Below, piece by piece: positions 42,120-51,836 of a stretch of 64,000 bases of DNA. Origin of the DNA: Mayamaea pseudoterrestris. Lineage: Eukaryota > Bacillariophyta > Bacillariophyceae > Sellaphorales > Sellaphoraceae. How positions within the stretch are numbered: position 1 is the stretch's first letter; the number at the start of each line of letters is the position of its first letter. The notes under the pieces are model-generated. The model saw nothing but the letters and a program-made list of their open reading frames with translations. It made no database searches and was not told the origin of the DNA. The translations under genes and the position numbers were made by a program. The stretch spans positions 1,529,780-1,593,779 of the forward strand of contig BROI01000003.1 in assembly GCA_027923505.1 (NCBI GenBank), in the 5' to 3' direction.

Positions 42120-42162
42120 TGTTGATGCCTAGCGTTTAAAATTTGTTGTATGTATCTTTACG

Positions 42163-43407
42163 TTATAGTATGTGCGACCCAACTTTGGAGACGCCCTCCG
42201 CTTTTAAAAACTCTTCGCGTAGACTATAAATGTATTGCATCACTTCGATTTCCAATGGTGTCATCGTCAATGTATTGAAAAAGTCAACGTGCAGGACGAC
42301 GCGCTCCTCCGTCGGATGCTCATTCATAGTCTCGTGCTCAAACGTGGTATCATAGAGTAAACATTCGCCTTGTTTCCAGTGTCGTCTCTCTGCGCCAACT
42401 CGGATCCAAGCCGCATTGTCGGGAGGAATTTTTATACCCATTTGCGTCGTCAACCACATGTTGTTGCCATCCGTGTGCATGGGAATGCCTGATTTTGGCT
42501 GCTGCCGATTAAATCCAGCAATTCTACCCGCCAGCGGCATTGTCTGTAGTAGCCGAGTTGTTGTCGGGCAAAGGTGATACGGAAAGTCAGGTATCTTGTG
42601 GCCGTTGTAGAACAAAACTAGCGTCTTCCAGCCGGCGTCGTAGTTCATGCTGGTGACTGACTGAAAGCGATCTTTGCCGCCTTGTACAATGTCAGCCATG
42701 AGAGCCTCATACTCGGAAAGTATAGCTTTATAGTTGTTTGAAAGCTCACGGCAGAAGTTTAGCTGATTGGGGTCGAGAAAAGGCGATGGCGGTCCCAGCC
42801 CAGGCATATACGCATGTAGCTCCGAGGTTGGTCTGAACGGATCGGTGATTTCATCCTCGATAGCAAGATCTGGGTTAACAACATGCTTCAAAAATCCTGC
42901 TACTCGTTTGAAGTCTTCATCTGCATGATTTGGGAATCGCGACATGATGAGAGAAGGAATTAAGCTCCAAAACGGATCAGCGTCGGGAGTCCCAGCGTGT
43001 GGACTTTCAAGAACAGCTTGACCAAGAGCTGTTTGCGATGCCCTGGCCGTCAATTGGTCGATCAGATCTTCTTGTTCTGATCTCTTATAGGAACTCCCAA
43101 CGACACTCTTCTTGTTCTTGAGTGGGTTTTCAGTGTCGTCAAGGAAATCTTTCAGAGAACGGTGTTTCTTCTTCTTGATTTTGTTCGCAGCCGAAGATGA
43201 TCCAAACCCCTTTGATGATTGGAAAATGGCATGCTTATTTATGACAGGAGCTCGTGTTGGTATGCGTACTGCTAATTGGAATGCTAGTACATTAGTCATG
43301 TCATCAAACATCACGAGTACGGCGAGAGCGACGAAGGAAACGCTTCTTGCACGCGAAAAGTGCGGCTGGATACAAATGGGTACGCATACATCCTCTCGTA
43401 GAATCAT
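42163..43407 (-). CDS. aspartyl/asparaginyl beta-hydroxylase-type dioxygenase
   Basis: The 414-residue protein carries an AspH-type 2-oxoglutarate/iron oxygenase domain at about residues 235-390. The expected blocks are SGIPMHTDGNNMWLTTQMG (first iron-ligand His region), GECLLYDTTFEHETMNE (second His) and ERVVLHVDFFN with the Arg that holds the 2-oxoglutarate carboxylate. The N terminus has a hydrophobic stretch (FVALAVLVMFDDMTNVLAF) followed by QLAVRIPTRAP, which may be a signal or bipartite plastid leader. A Lys-rich segment (NKIKKKKHRSLKDFLDD) lies near residue 77. The substrate is unknown. The gene is convergent with the UBX gene (43 bp between stops). Confidence 0.83.
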   Translation of the reverse strand: MILREDVCVPICIQPHFSRARSVSFVALAVLVMFDDMTNVLAFQLAVRIPTRAPVINKHAIFQSSKGFGSSSAANKIKKKKHRSLKDFLDDTENPLKNKKSVVGSSYKRSEQEDLIDQLTARASQTALGQAVLESPHAGTPDADPFWSLIPSLIMSRFPNHADEDFKRVAGFLKHVVNPDLAIEDEITDPFRPTSELHAYMPGLGPPSPFLDPNQLNFCRELSNNYKAILSEYEALMADIVQGGKDRFQSVTSMNYDAGWKTLVLFYNGHKIPDFPYHLCPTTTRLLQTMPLAGRIAGFNRQQPKSGIPMHTDGNNMWLTTQMGIKIPPDNAAWIRVGAERRHWKQGECLLYDTTFEHETMNEHPTEERVVLHVDFFNTLTMTPLEIEVMQYIYSLREEFLKAEGVSKVGSHIL

Positions 43408-43661
43408 TCTACATGTAGTTGGGGAGATTTACTGTCAGATTGAAGCTTAGTCTTTCGGGTCGATGATGTGAAACGTTGGATCGCCGCGTCAATCTGAAGG
43501 CGAGCTGATGCAATGGATGTCGCAGTCATAACCGGTACGACGGCACGACTACTGCTTGTTTCGAGATGGACTGCCAAAAGTGTGTACTGATGAGGTATTA
43601 ACGACCATAAACGGTATGAACGCGACATAAACTTCGAGCTTATATCCATCTAGAAACATGA

Positions 43662-44918
43662 TCAATGATTCTCTGTACAATCGTCAACCTTTTCAACCCA
43701 TGTCAGTGCCTCTTGAAACGAGTGAATGACAGTATTCAATCGCCAGCTACTGCCAGAGCTGATTCCACACAGCGTGAATATTTCTGGCTTGAACCCGAGG
43801 ACACCAAACTGACCGAATCCAAGCCTCCGAAGTGCATGCCATACGCGCTTGACTTCCGCTGTATCTGTAAAGTCCTTAAGGTGGATGCAGCACAGCACCT
43901 TTTCAAACGTTTCATTTCGCAAATGCTTCGCCGGCGCCATTTTGACGCTGCAACCAAGGTTTTCATTGGCCGTATGTATCGCCAAGCGCTCGAAAAATTC
44001 GTCCAATCGATTAGACGGAGAAAAGCGCAAGACCCACTTGCCAAGTGTAAAGTGTTGAGCTTGAGCAATGGCCAGGATTCGCTGTGTAACGCGACGCTTT
44101 TCCGCAACATAAATGTTTTGATTAACGTGCACCTTGGACTCAAGCTCCTTAAGTAAGTTCTTGATTGGTGTCACGTTGCAGGATATGACAGGATTCGGCG
44201 CATATCCTGAACTTTCTGGGTTGTTATTGTGTACGACGATCCATTGACATGGACGCCAAACCATTGATGGACTAGCAATCGACAGAAAACCGTCCAAAGA
44301 CTCCTTTTCAGGATTCCAAGCGAGCTCCTTCTTTGCGTCTAGACGAGCGAGTCGAAATTTGAGAGGGCGAGCCGCAACTAAGCTGTTGGCCCAGTCTAGT
44401 TGCGGCTGGTGTTGTTCATTGCGTGACAACTTTTCGTGCTCGATCGGAACAAAGTCAACCTGCTGCTTAAAACCTTGTCTTTCCGGCGATAATATGTTGT
44501 GTAGATTGGCTGCCGGAGACATCCATATATATGGTGTGCCCGCATGCATTGTGGATTTCGTCGTCTCATGTGCAATCGACAAGACTAGTTGTTCGTCAAC
44601 AAGTAAACATCGCCTATGGTTTGCTTCATATTGATCATTTTCATTGCGAATCGTGCTCTGTCTCTCGTCGTTTGTGTCGGAAGACTTGTTGTTCAATGTG
44701 CGCAGCTGTCGTTGCTTCTCGGCAAACCCCAAACCATGCACCTCCTTCAAGCGGACCAGAATATCGTCTACTCTGCGTCTCTTTTGACTAACCGGCTGCT
44801 CCATGGACAGCATAGAAGATTCGTCTTCCATATTGAAACATATCACTAGCGACTTCATTAGTTTGTTCGTTTCTATTGACGTTTGCTGCTTCCTGCCGAA
44901 GTTCGTGCGTCCTTTCAT
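43662..44918 (-). CDS. UPF0696 (C11orf68/BLES03)-like protein
   Basis: Of the 418 residues, the C-terminal ~170 resemble the UPF0696/DUF1917 family, which has an eIF4E-like fold. Family marks are LGKWVLRFSPSNRLDEFFERLA, LGCSVKMAPA and VLCCIHLKDFTDTAEVKRVWHALRRLGF. The N-terminal half is not recognised, and includes a basic KRRRVDDILVRL helix near residue 45. Biochemical role is not established for the family. Four in-frame Met codons fall in the first 40 residues, so the start could be internal. It shares a roughly 380-bp upstream gap with the divergent LRR gene. Confidence 0.7.
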   Translation of the reverse strand: MKGRTNFGRKQQTSIETNKLMKSLVICFNMEDESSMLSMEQPVSQKRRRVDDILVRLKEVHGLGFAEKQRQLRTLNNKSSDTNDERQSTIRNENDQYEANHRRCLLVDEQLVLSIAHETTKSTMHAGTPYIWMSPAANLHNILSPERQGFKQQVDFVPIEHEKLSRNEQHQPQLDWANSLVAARPLKFRLARLDAKKELAWNPEKESLDGFLSIASPSMVWRPCQWIVVHNNNPESSGYAPNPVISCNVTPIKNLLKELESKVHVNQNIYVAEKRRVTQRILAIAQAQHFTLGKWVLRFSPSNRLDEFFERLAIHTANENLGCSVKMAPAKHLRNETFEKVLCCIHLKDFTDTAEVKRVWHALRRLGFGQFGVLGFKPEIFTLCGISSGSSWRLNTVIHSFQEALTWVEKVDDCTENH

Positions 44919-45299
44919 CTTGACACGTTTTTACTGCAACTCTGTCAAATAGTTTAAATTTTTTCAAACGCAAGAGAGCGCGTACATGTATCACCATGTG
45001 TTGTGCGATAGCCCATTCGAGAAAAGCTTATGAGCTTGTTGACATTTGCATTGTTACACACTATTGTAGTCGGCAGTGGTTTTCGCCTCGGCGAGTGGCA
45101 AGCTTCACCGTCGTATCGGTACTCTTGCGACGTACCGGTAGCAACGGCGCCGCGACAGCGCGCGCTTTTTGCGTTTCTGCCGCATCAAGCAGTCTTCACA
45201 TTCATCTCATGCACACGTCCCTTTGACTCTCGAGCCACGGCAGCACTGTAGCCTGCACCGTCCGACTAATAATAGCATACACTTTTAAACACATTATTC
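44919..45299. other. intergenic region between divergent genes
   Basis: No gene is supported here. A TACCGGTA palindrome lies at 45,133..45,140, between the UPF0696-like and LRR genes. A short plus frame at 45,030 starts with ATG but looks like translated promoter. Confidence 0.4.
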
Positions 45300-46305
45300 A
45301 TGGGGAATGCTCAACCGATCAATCGATCCGGCCAAAAAGCAACGAATCAGGTGAGAGGTTTTGATTCGTTTGACGGTTTGACGACGAGGATCGCGGACAA
45401 ATCCATGAGACTACTAGAAAGAACATATCTGCTGCTTGCCATGAACCCAGCTACTCATGGCAGAAATTTTTCTTCTTATTGTTTAGAAACTAGAAAACGC
45501 AAGGAAACTTGGCGTACTATCACTATCGGAACATGCACTGACTGTAATTCCGAAGCAAGTGTTTGAGCTCACTAATCTTCGCACCATTGACCTCTGCAAG
45601 AACAAATTATCACACCTTGGGCCACTGGGCCAACTAACTGAGCTAAAGTCTGTTAATTTGGACGATAATGAGCTGCACGCCGGATCGCTAGACGGAATTG
45701 TTTCCCTGTCTAAATTACAAAACCTGTCCGTCGCCAACAACAAACTTGGGCTTGCATCGACGCAGTCGCCCAAGCTCATTCCGGCAGGGTCGGCTTCTTC
45801 GCATCACTCAACCTGTGTTGAGCCATTGGCAGCGCTTCCAACATCGCTCAAAGTCATTAACTTGTCGTCAAATCTTCTCAGCCTAATTCCAAGAGCACTT
45901 TGCTCGCCAAGCTTGTCAAATCTTGAGCGCATCGACCTATCCTGCAACAGTATAGCAGCAATTCCGATCGAACTGACGCAATTGCCGAATCTCATCGATC
46001 TCAATCTTGATAAGAACATGATCGAGTCCTTGCCCACCGAGATTGGACGCTTAACCAAGCTCAAGGCCTTGTCGATTCGCGAGAACAAGATTCAAGTCCA
46101 GTCGACAAAATTTACGGACAAGAGTCCACAACCCCTTCCGAAATCTCTGTTTGAGGATACTCTTTTGATTGATTTGAATCTCCATGGAAATAGTATGACG
46201 AATACACAATTGAATCAATTTGAAGGCTTTCAAGTGTTTTTGGATCGGCGGCAAAAGGTCAAGTCAAAGCTTATTTCGAATCTGGATGTCTGCGGTTTGC
46301 AATAG
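45300..46305 (+). CDS. LRRC57-like leucine-rich repeat protein, two exons
   Basis: Exon 1 is 45300..45350 (MGNAQPINRSGQKATNQ) and exon 2 is 45487..46305. The 136-bp intron has donor GTGAGA and acceptor TTGTTTAG, giving 289 residues. The N-terminal MGN could be myristoylated, as in animal LRRC57. At least six LRR units follow: LGVLSLSEHALTVIPKQV, LRTIDLCKNKLSHL, LKSVNLDDNELHAG, LKVINLSSNLLSLIP, LERIDLSCNSIAAIP and LIDLNLDKNMIESLP. The end block (LNLHGNSMTNTQLNQFEGFQVFLDRRQKVKSK) matches the LRRC57 C terminus. Function is not established; it is probably a membrane-linked adaptor. Confidence 0.85.
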
Positions 46306-46352
46306 AAACTTACGTACTTGTCACATCTATGTACATTAAGATCTCTATTTAT

Positions 46353-46604
46353 TTAACATCGCCCGCTTGTCAGTAGCGGATTACATACTCCATTGCCGTA
46401 ATCCGTCGTGGCAGGAATGACACTGCCAGCGACGAGCAAGCTCAAAGATGTGACATTCAGAGATCCAGCGACCACTTTGCTGATAAAGTCATCTGTATTC
46501 TGTGCCAGCGCTACATCTATATCATTCTCATTTTGATCATCTCCAATGCCGAGTTGGTCGCAGCGCTTCTGCGTAATTTTTTCATATAGCTGCGTCTCTT
46601 TCAA
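46353..46604 (-). CDS. possible exon of an unknown small gene
   Basis: This minus-strand frame gives about 83 residues (from KETQLYEKITQKRCDQLGIG to the end) but has no ATG. A second open stretch with several Cys (RECVRYNTSE, LDDCCNRVCVVP) lies just upstream at 46,612..46,845. The two could be exons of one small Cys-rich protein, but no good donor-acceptor pair was found, and the upstream part overlaps sequence repeated at about 46,980..47,040. Low confidence. Confidence 0.25.
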   Translation of the reverse strand: MKETQLYEKITQKRCDQLGIGDDQNENDIDVALAQNTDDFISKVVAGSLNVTSLSLLVAGSVIPATTDYGNGVCNPLLTSGRC

Positions 46605-46799
46605 TGCAAAGTTAGCGCAAGGAAAATAGCAGCATTGACCTAAAAATGTACTCTAAGAACGGAACGACGCAAACCCTGTTGCAGCAGTCGTCAAGCTGAG
46701 GCAAAGAAGGGCCAGGACTCTCATCATTCAGCTCACTTGTATTGTAACGAACACATTCGCGGGGCGTGGAGGTGGCAGGATCAATGGTTTCACAACGCC

Positions 46800-47050
46800 T
46801 GCAAAGAGGGACACGTATGCGGTAAGATTGGTGCATACCACTCATTCCCAGTTCATATGTAGAATCAGTTTTTTGGGAGGGCAGAGGTCCACACAGTAAC
46901 CAGCTACACGGTGCTACAGTGTGTGGCCTTCAACAACTACCCCCAATAGTCTTGTTCCATGAATTCTGTTCAGGCTATGCTTGGGGACACATATGCGGTG
47001 AGATTGGTTCATAACAATCATTCCCAGCTCACGTGTAGCATCAGTTGTTT
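46800..47050. repeat. imperfect direct duplication of about 75 bp
   Basis: The segment from about 46,808 to 46,883 (GGGACACGTATGCGGTAAGA to TTGGGAGGGCAG) is repeated at about 46,982..47,060 with roughly 80-85% identity by eye. Between the copies lies one member of the small dispersed motif also seen at 6,887 and 7,014. This marks the left edge of the repeat island. Confidence 0.6.
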
Positions 47051-47394
47051 GGGAGGGCAGGCATCCACACAGTACCCTGCTTTGAAGGCCAGTGTTATTC
47101 TTACCGTTTCTACTGTTTGACAGTCTTTGTGCACATGGAGAACGCAAAATTCTTTGCATGCTTTGTGAAACCATTGATCCTACCACTTCCCCACCACACA
47201 AATGTGTTATGCTGTTTACATGCATCACACGGTACGTCATAGATGAGAGAAGCTGTCTTTCGGCTTGAGTCCAACTGGTATTCACTTGTGTCATGATTCC
47301 AATCAAATGCCCATACCTTGAGCCACGTGTATGCCCAAATCAAGCCAGAATGGTGCTAACATCCATGGATTGCCTGGCTGGTCCCTTGGTAGAC

Positions 47395-47600
47395 TGCAAT
47401 GTGATTGGTGAGAAGTTCTCACCAGTCTCAGCAAGCAGATGCCATGATTTTCAAATGCCCATACCTTGAGCCATGTGTATGCCCACCCCATGCCCTGGCC
47501 ACCCACATACCCAAATACCCAATGTGTCAGGCAAAACATGTCCAGGGTATGCCATTGACAGGTGCAGAGTCTCAAATGGTGCAAAAAGGACTGCCTGGAG
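47395..47600 (+). repeat. satellite-related segment, left inverted copy
   Basis: This stretch resembles the reverse complement of about 56,030..56,280. Shared runs include CAAATGCCCATACCTTGAGC, CATGTGTATGCCC and GGCAAAACATGTCCAGGGT. It also aligns to the 169-bp satellite (AGTCTCAGC-GCAGATGCCATGA) and the 181-bp satellite (CATTGACAGGTGCAGAGTCT), so it looks like a junction between both families. Confidence 0.7.
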
Positions 47601-47760
47601 GCTGACATCATGGGTACGGCCTCCACTGTGGAGTCAGGCAAAACCTGTCCAGGGTATGCCATTGACAGGTGCAGAGTCTCAAATGGTGCAAAAAGGACTG
47701 CCTGGAGGCTGACACCATGGGTACGGCCTCCACTGTGGGTATCATGGTGAGGAATGCCAA
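47530..47760 (+). repeat. shortened units of the 181-bp satellite family
   Basis: Two units with a period of about 108 bp repeat GTCCAGGGTATGCCATTGAC through CTGCCTGGAGGCTGACA and CATGGGTACGGCCTCCACTG. They match the 181-bp units at about 54,000..54,600 but lack the GGCCAACA-CACAAGTGGTAG block. Confidence 0.8.
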
Positions 47761-47803
47761 TGCGAAATGAATAGCAGCATCCGGATACCAAGCAAGGTAG
47801 CCA

Positions 47804-48230
47804 TCAATCCATTTCAAACGCTAAAGATGGCCATACTGCGGCGCAACTCAAAAATGACTCACAGTGAAAGTTGTAACGAAACAAGCTAATTGCCCACTGA
47901 AGTGCCTTAATCACCAACTGGTACATCCAAATACCCTTCACATCCAACTCATCAGTCATATCAAGCTCAGAAGGGTCAGAATTGTCCATGGGTGACATCC
48001 TCAGCTTGGCCTTCTTACCAAACATCATTTCATAGTTCGTGAGCAGCCGGCCGATATAAGTCTTGGCTGGCGCCCATGCACAGCATTCCATCAAGATTGC
48101 GGAAGAAGTGTGCACTCAAAAGGTAGGAAATCAGACCAACACCTTTCAATTTGTAGTTGTACTTGGACTTGAGCTCATCCATGAAGGCTTTAGGATCCTT
48201 CATAGCCATTGCCAAATCACCACAAAGACA
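47804..48230 (-). pseudogene. decayed Ty1/copia reverse transcriptase fragment
   Basis: The minus strand encodes two overlapping pieces of a copia-type Pol. The first is DPKAFMDELKSKYNYKLKGV (48,215..48,030). The second, in another frame, holds YIGRLLTNYEMMFGKKAK, SELDMTDELDVKGIWMYQ and ALQWAISLFRYN (48,115..47,804). These are the C-terminal RT and connection blocks of Ty1/copia elements, which are common in diatoms. A frameshift separates the two parts, and no gag, integrase or LTR is visible nearby, so it is a relic. Confidence 0.8.
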
Positions 48231-48278
48231 CAGACGTACTCATAATGCATCGAGCAGCCTTCACTAAATATCTGTCAC

Positions 48279-48916
48279 CCATGTCACAGGAAGACTGTGA
48301 GTATCTCAACAAGGTCATGCGAGAAGGCATCATTGACGAGAACCAAGGCAAGACCATTCTTCTGGGTTCTCAGGTCTTACAACATCTTCTCAGCACATCT
48401 TCTCAGCAAATCTTCTCAGCACATCTTCTCAGCACATCTTCTCAGCACATCTTCTCAGCACATCTTCTCAGCACATCTTCTCAGCACATCTGCTCAGCAC
48501 ATCTTCTCAGCACATCTTCTCAGCACATCATCTCATGCGTGAAAGTGAATGGCAAATCTTCATGGCGGAGCAGCGGTGCCTGCCTAAAGACCTGTTTGCT
48601 GATGCCACTGCCTCATATTATGATGTCTTCTGCTCCAAGCAAATTGTGGCAGCCTGCCCGCAACCGCATACCTGTCGCCCATGTCACAGGAAGACCGTGA
48701 GTTTCTCAACAAGGTCATGCAAGAAGGCATATTGATGAGAACCAACGCAAGACCATTCTTCTGGGTTCTCAGCTCTTACAACATCTTCTCAGCACATCTT
48801 CTCAGCACATCTTCTCAGCACATCTTCTCAGCACATCTTCTCAGCACATCTTCTCAGCACATCTTCTCAGCACATCTTCTCAGCACATCTTCTCAACACA
48901 TCTTCTCAGCACATCT
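48279..48916 (+). repeat. tandem duplication of a ~400-bp block holding a 13-bp minisatellite
   Basis: The segment from about 48,279 (CATGTCACAGGAAGACTGTG) is repeated from about 48,674 (CATGTCACAGGAAGACCGTG). Each copy runs into an array of a 13-bp unit, AGCACATCTTCTC: about 12 copies at 48,376..48,536 and 10-11 at 48,778..48,916. Because 13 is not a multiple of 3 the array stays open in several frames as a 13-residue repeat; I take this as a by-product. The single-copy part could derive from an element's coding sequence (SQEDCEYLNKVMREGI). Confidence 0.85.
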
Positions 48917-49206
48917 TTCAATGCAGTTTTTCTCATGGGTTCGCCACTGCAGTTGAAACACAGTGCCCTGGACAATCACCCGCCGGAATGGTATGATGAT
49001 GACCATTGCAGCCGGGCAGATAGGCTACCAGGGACCGCCAAGACATTGTTCAGTGAGCAACACTTGGGAAAGAGTGATAGTGAATCCATGAAAGATGTGG
49101 GCTCCAAACGGCCTCCTACCTGTAGCCCACCGTTGACGCCCCGCGCATGAAGCTGCCCCTGTGACAAACTGTTGAGGCGCAGCAAACAGTTACCTCAGGC
49201 CTCTGC

Positions 49207-49918
49207 TTGCCTTTCGAGCAACCAATGACCCTAATGCACATCTACATGAATGACCAACATGGAATTCAAAAATATGGCAAGACGCTAGTTCCTGCGGCCA
49301 GCGATATTGAGGACACGCACATTTTTGCCCCCGAGCAATACATCAAAGGATCCATGCTCAACTCGGTAGCACAGCTCGCTCACTTGGGAGCGTTTGGCAT
49401 ACCACCGGTTGTGCAAATGGGCCCACCAGCCGTCAATGATGAGGCTCTAGTCTTTCCAGATTATTTGATGTTTCTTCCCGGGCTAGTGAGTCCTCCATTC
49501 AAAGAATTATCCGGCTGACATTAACCAAGCAGGCAATTTCATTCAGACAGAATATGAGGCTACACAACGGTCATCCTTCACTACATATTTCCACCCACTT
49601 CTGGAGAGTGACACATTTTACTCACGTCCAGAAACTCTAAGGGCTCTGCAATCTGGTGTCGTGTTGGCAGGCACAGCCTTTCAAGCACCATCATCTGGGA
49701 TCAGCGCAGGGATCACTCCATACCATTTCATTCCCACAATTCTTGGCAACACCTTTTGGCTACCGGCAGACGGTTTTTTGTGTTTACTACAGATAGTTCA
49801 ATTAATTAAGAATATGGGCTGGTGGCTACACATTGTCTTTCATTTCCCTAGCCACTTCCGAAACCTGCAGCAGCTAAATGACAAGCTGTCACCGTTCCTG
49901 GTCGCCGCTCCATGGTAA
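49207..49918 (+). pseudogene. broken coding fragment of unknown family
   Basis: A frame at 49,207..49,518 (MTLMHIYMNDQHGIQKYGKT, DIEDTHIFAPEQYIKGSM) reads like real protein and appears to continue in another frame from about 49,520 to 49,790 (NFIQTEYEATQ, YFHPLLESDTFYSRPET, GTAFQAPSSGISAG). One frameshift separates them. I do not recognise the family. The position next to the copia relic and satellites suggests an element gene or captured host gene. The satellite array begins right after it. Confidence 0.45.
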
Positions 49919-51836
49919 GCTTGGTTGGTGTCTCACTGGATGGCAATGTATTTGGTGACAACTTGTCACCAGTGTCCGCCCGCAGATGCCATGACATTCA
50001 AACACACCTACGGCAGTGTAATTAGTGCCAACACCCTTATTCAGACTGTGCTACAAGATGGTCAGCTTGGCAGGTGTCTCAGGGGATGGCAATGTATTTG
50101 GTGACAACTTGTCACCAGTCTCAGCCCGCAGATGCCATGACATTCAAACCCCCCTACAGCAGGCCCTGTAGGTGCCCAAAATACGCCAGAATGGTGCCAA
50201 CATCATTATTCAGGCTGCGCTACAAGATGGTAAGCTTGGCTGGTGTCTCAGGGGATGGCAATGTATTTGGTGACAACTTGTCACCAGTCTCAGCCAGCAG
50301 ATGCCGTGACATTCAAACGCCCCTACAGCAGGCCCTGTAGGTGCCCAAATTACACCAGAATAGTGCCAACGTGCCAACACCCTTATTCAGACTGTGCTAC
50401 AAGATGGTCAGCTTGGCAGGTGTCTCAGGGGATGGCAATGTATTTGGTGACAACTTGTCACCAGTCTCAGCCCGCAGATGCCATGACATTCAAACCCCCC
50501 TACAGCAGGCCCTGTAGGTGCCCAAAATACGCCAGAATGGTGCCAACATCATTATTCAGGCTGCGCTACAAGATGGTAAGCTTGGCTGGTGTCTCAGGGG
50601 ATGGCAATGTATTTGGTGACAACTTGTCACCAGTCTCAGCCAGCAGATGCCGTGACATTCAAACGCCCCTACAGCAGGCCCTGTAGGTGCCCAAATTACA
50701 CCAGAATAGTGCCAACATCCTTATGCAGGCTGCGCTACAAGATGGTAAGCTTGGCAGGTGTCTCAGGGGATGGCATTGTATTTGGTGACAACTTGTCACC
50801 AGTCTCAGCCCGCAGATGCCGTGACATTCAACCCCCCCCTACAGCAGGCCCTGTAGGTGCCGAAAATACACCAGAATAGTGCCAACATCCTTATTCTGAC
50901 TGCGCTATAAGATGGTATGCCTGGCTGGTGTCTCAAGGGATGGCAATGTATTTGGTGACAACTTGTCACCAGTCTCAGCCCGCAGATGCTGTGACATTCA
51001 AACCCCCCTACAGCAGGCCCTGTATGTGCCCAAAATACACCAGAAGAGTGCCAACATCCTTATTCAGGCTGCGCTACAAGATGGTAAGCTTGGCTGGTGT
51101 CTCAAGGGATGGCAATGTATTTGGCGACAACTTGTCACCAGTCTCAGCCCGCAGATGCTGTGACATTCAAACCCCCCTACAGCAGGCCCTGTAGGGGCCC
51201 AAACTACACCAGAATGGTGCCAACATCATTATCCAGGCTGCACTACAAGATGGTAGGCTTGGCGGTTGTCTCAGAAGACTGCAATGTATTTGGTGACAAC
51301 TTGTCACCAGTCTCCGCCTGCAGATGCCATGACATCCAAACACACCTACAGCAGGCCCTGTAGGTGCCCAAATTACACCAGAAATGGTGCCCACATCATT
51401 GTTGAGGCTTTGCAACAAGATGGTAAGCTTGGTTGGTGTCTCAGGGGATGGCAATGTATTTGGTGACAACTTGTCACCAGTCTCGGCCCGCAGATGCCAT
51501 GACATCCAGATACACCTACAGCAGGCCCTGTAGGTGCCCAAAATACACCAGAATGGTGCCCACATCTTTGTTGAGGCTGCGCTACAAGATGGTAAGCTTG
51601 GCTGGTGTCTCAGGGGATGGAAATGTATTTGGTGACAATTTGTCACCAGTCTCCGCCCGCAGATGCCATGACATTCAAACACACCTACAGCAGGCCCTGT
51701 AGGTGCCCAGATTACATCAGAATAGTGCCAACATCTCTTTTGAGGCTGCGCTACAAGATGGTATGCCTGGCTGGTGTCTCAGGGGTTGGCATTGTATTTG
51801 GTGACAACTTGTCACCAGTCCCGGCCCGCAGATGCT
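49915..51836 (+). repeat. 169-bp satellite array, first block (about 11 units)
   Basis: Tandem units of about 169 bp repeat GATGGTAAGCTTGGCTGGTG, TCTCAGGGGATGGCAATGTA, the palindrome TGGTGACAA-C-TTGTCACCA, CGCAGATGCC, the stem arms CACCTACAG and CTGTAGGTG, and CCAGAATGGTGCCAACATC. Identity between units is roughly 85-95% by eye. Units at about 50,041..50,386 and 50,387..50,732 form near-identical 346-bp dimers, a sign of recent unequal exchange. The unit length is not a multiple of three, so the open frames of about 88 codons are incidental. Confidence 0.93.
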
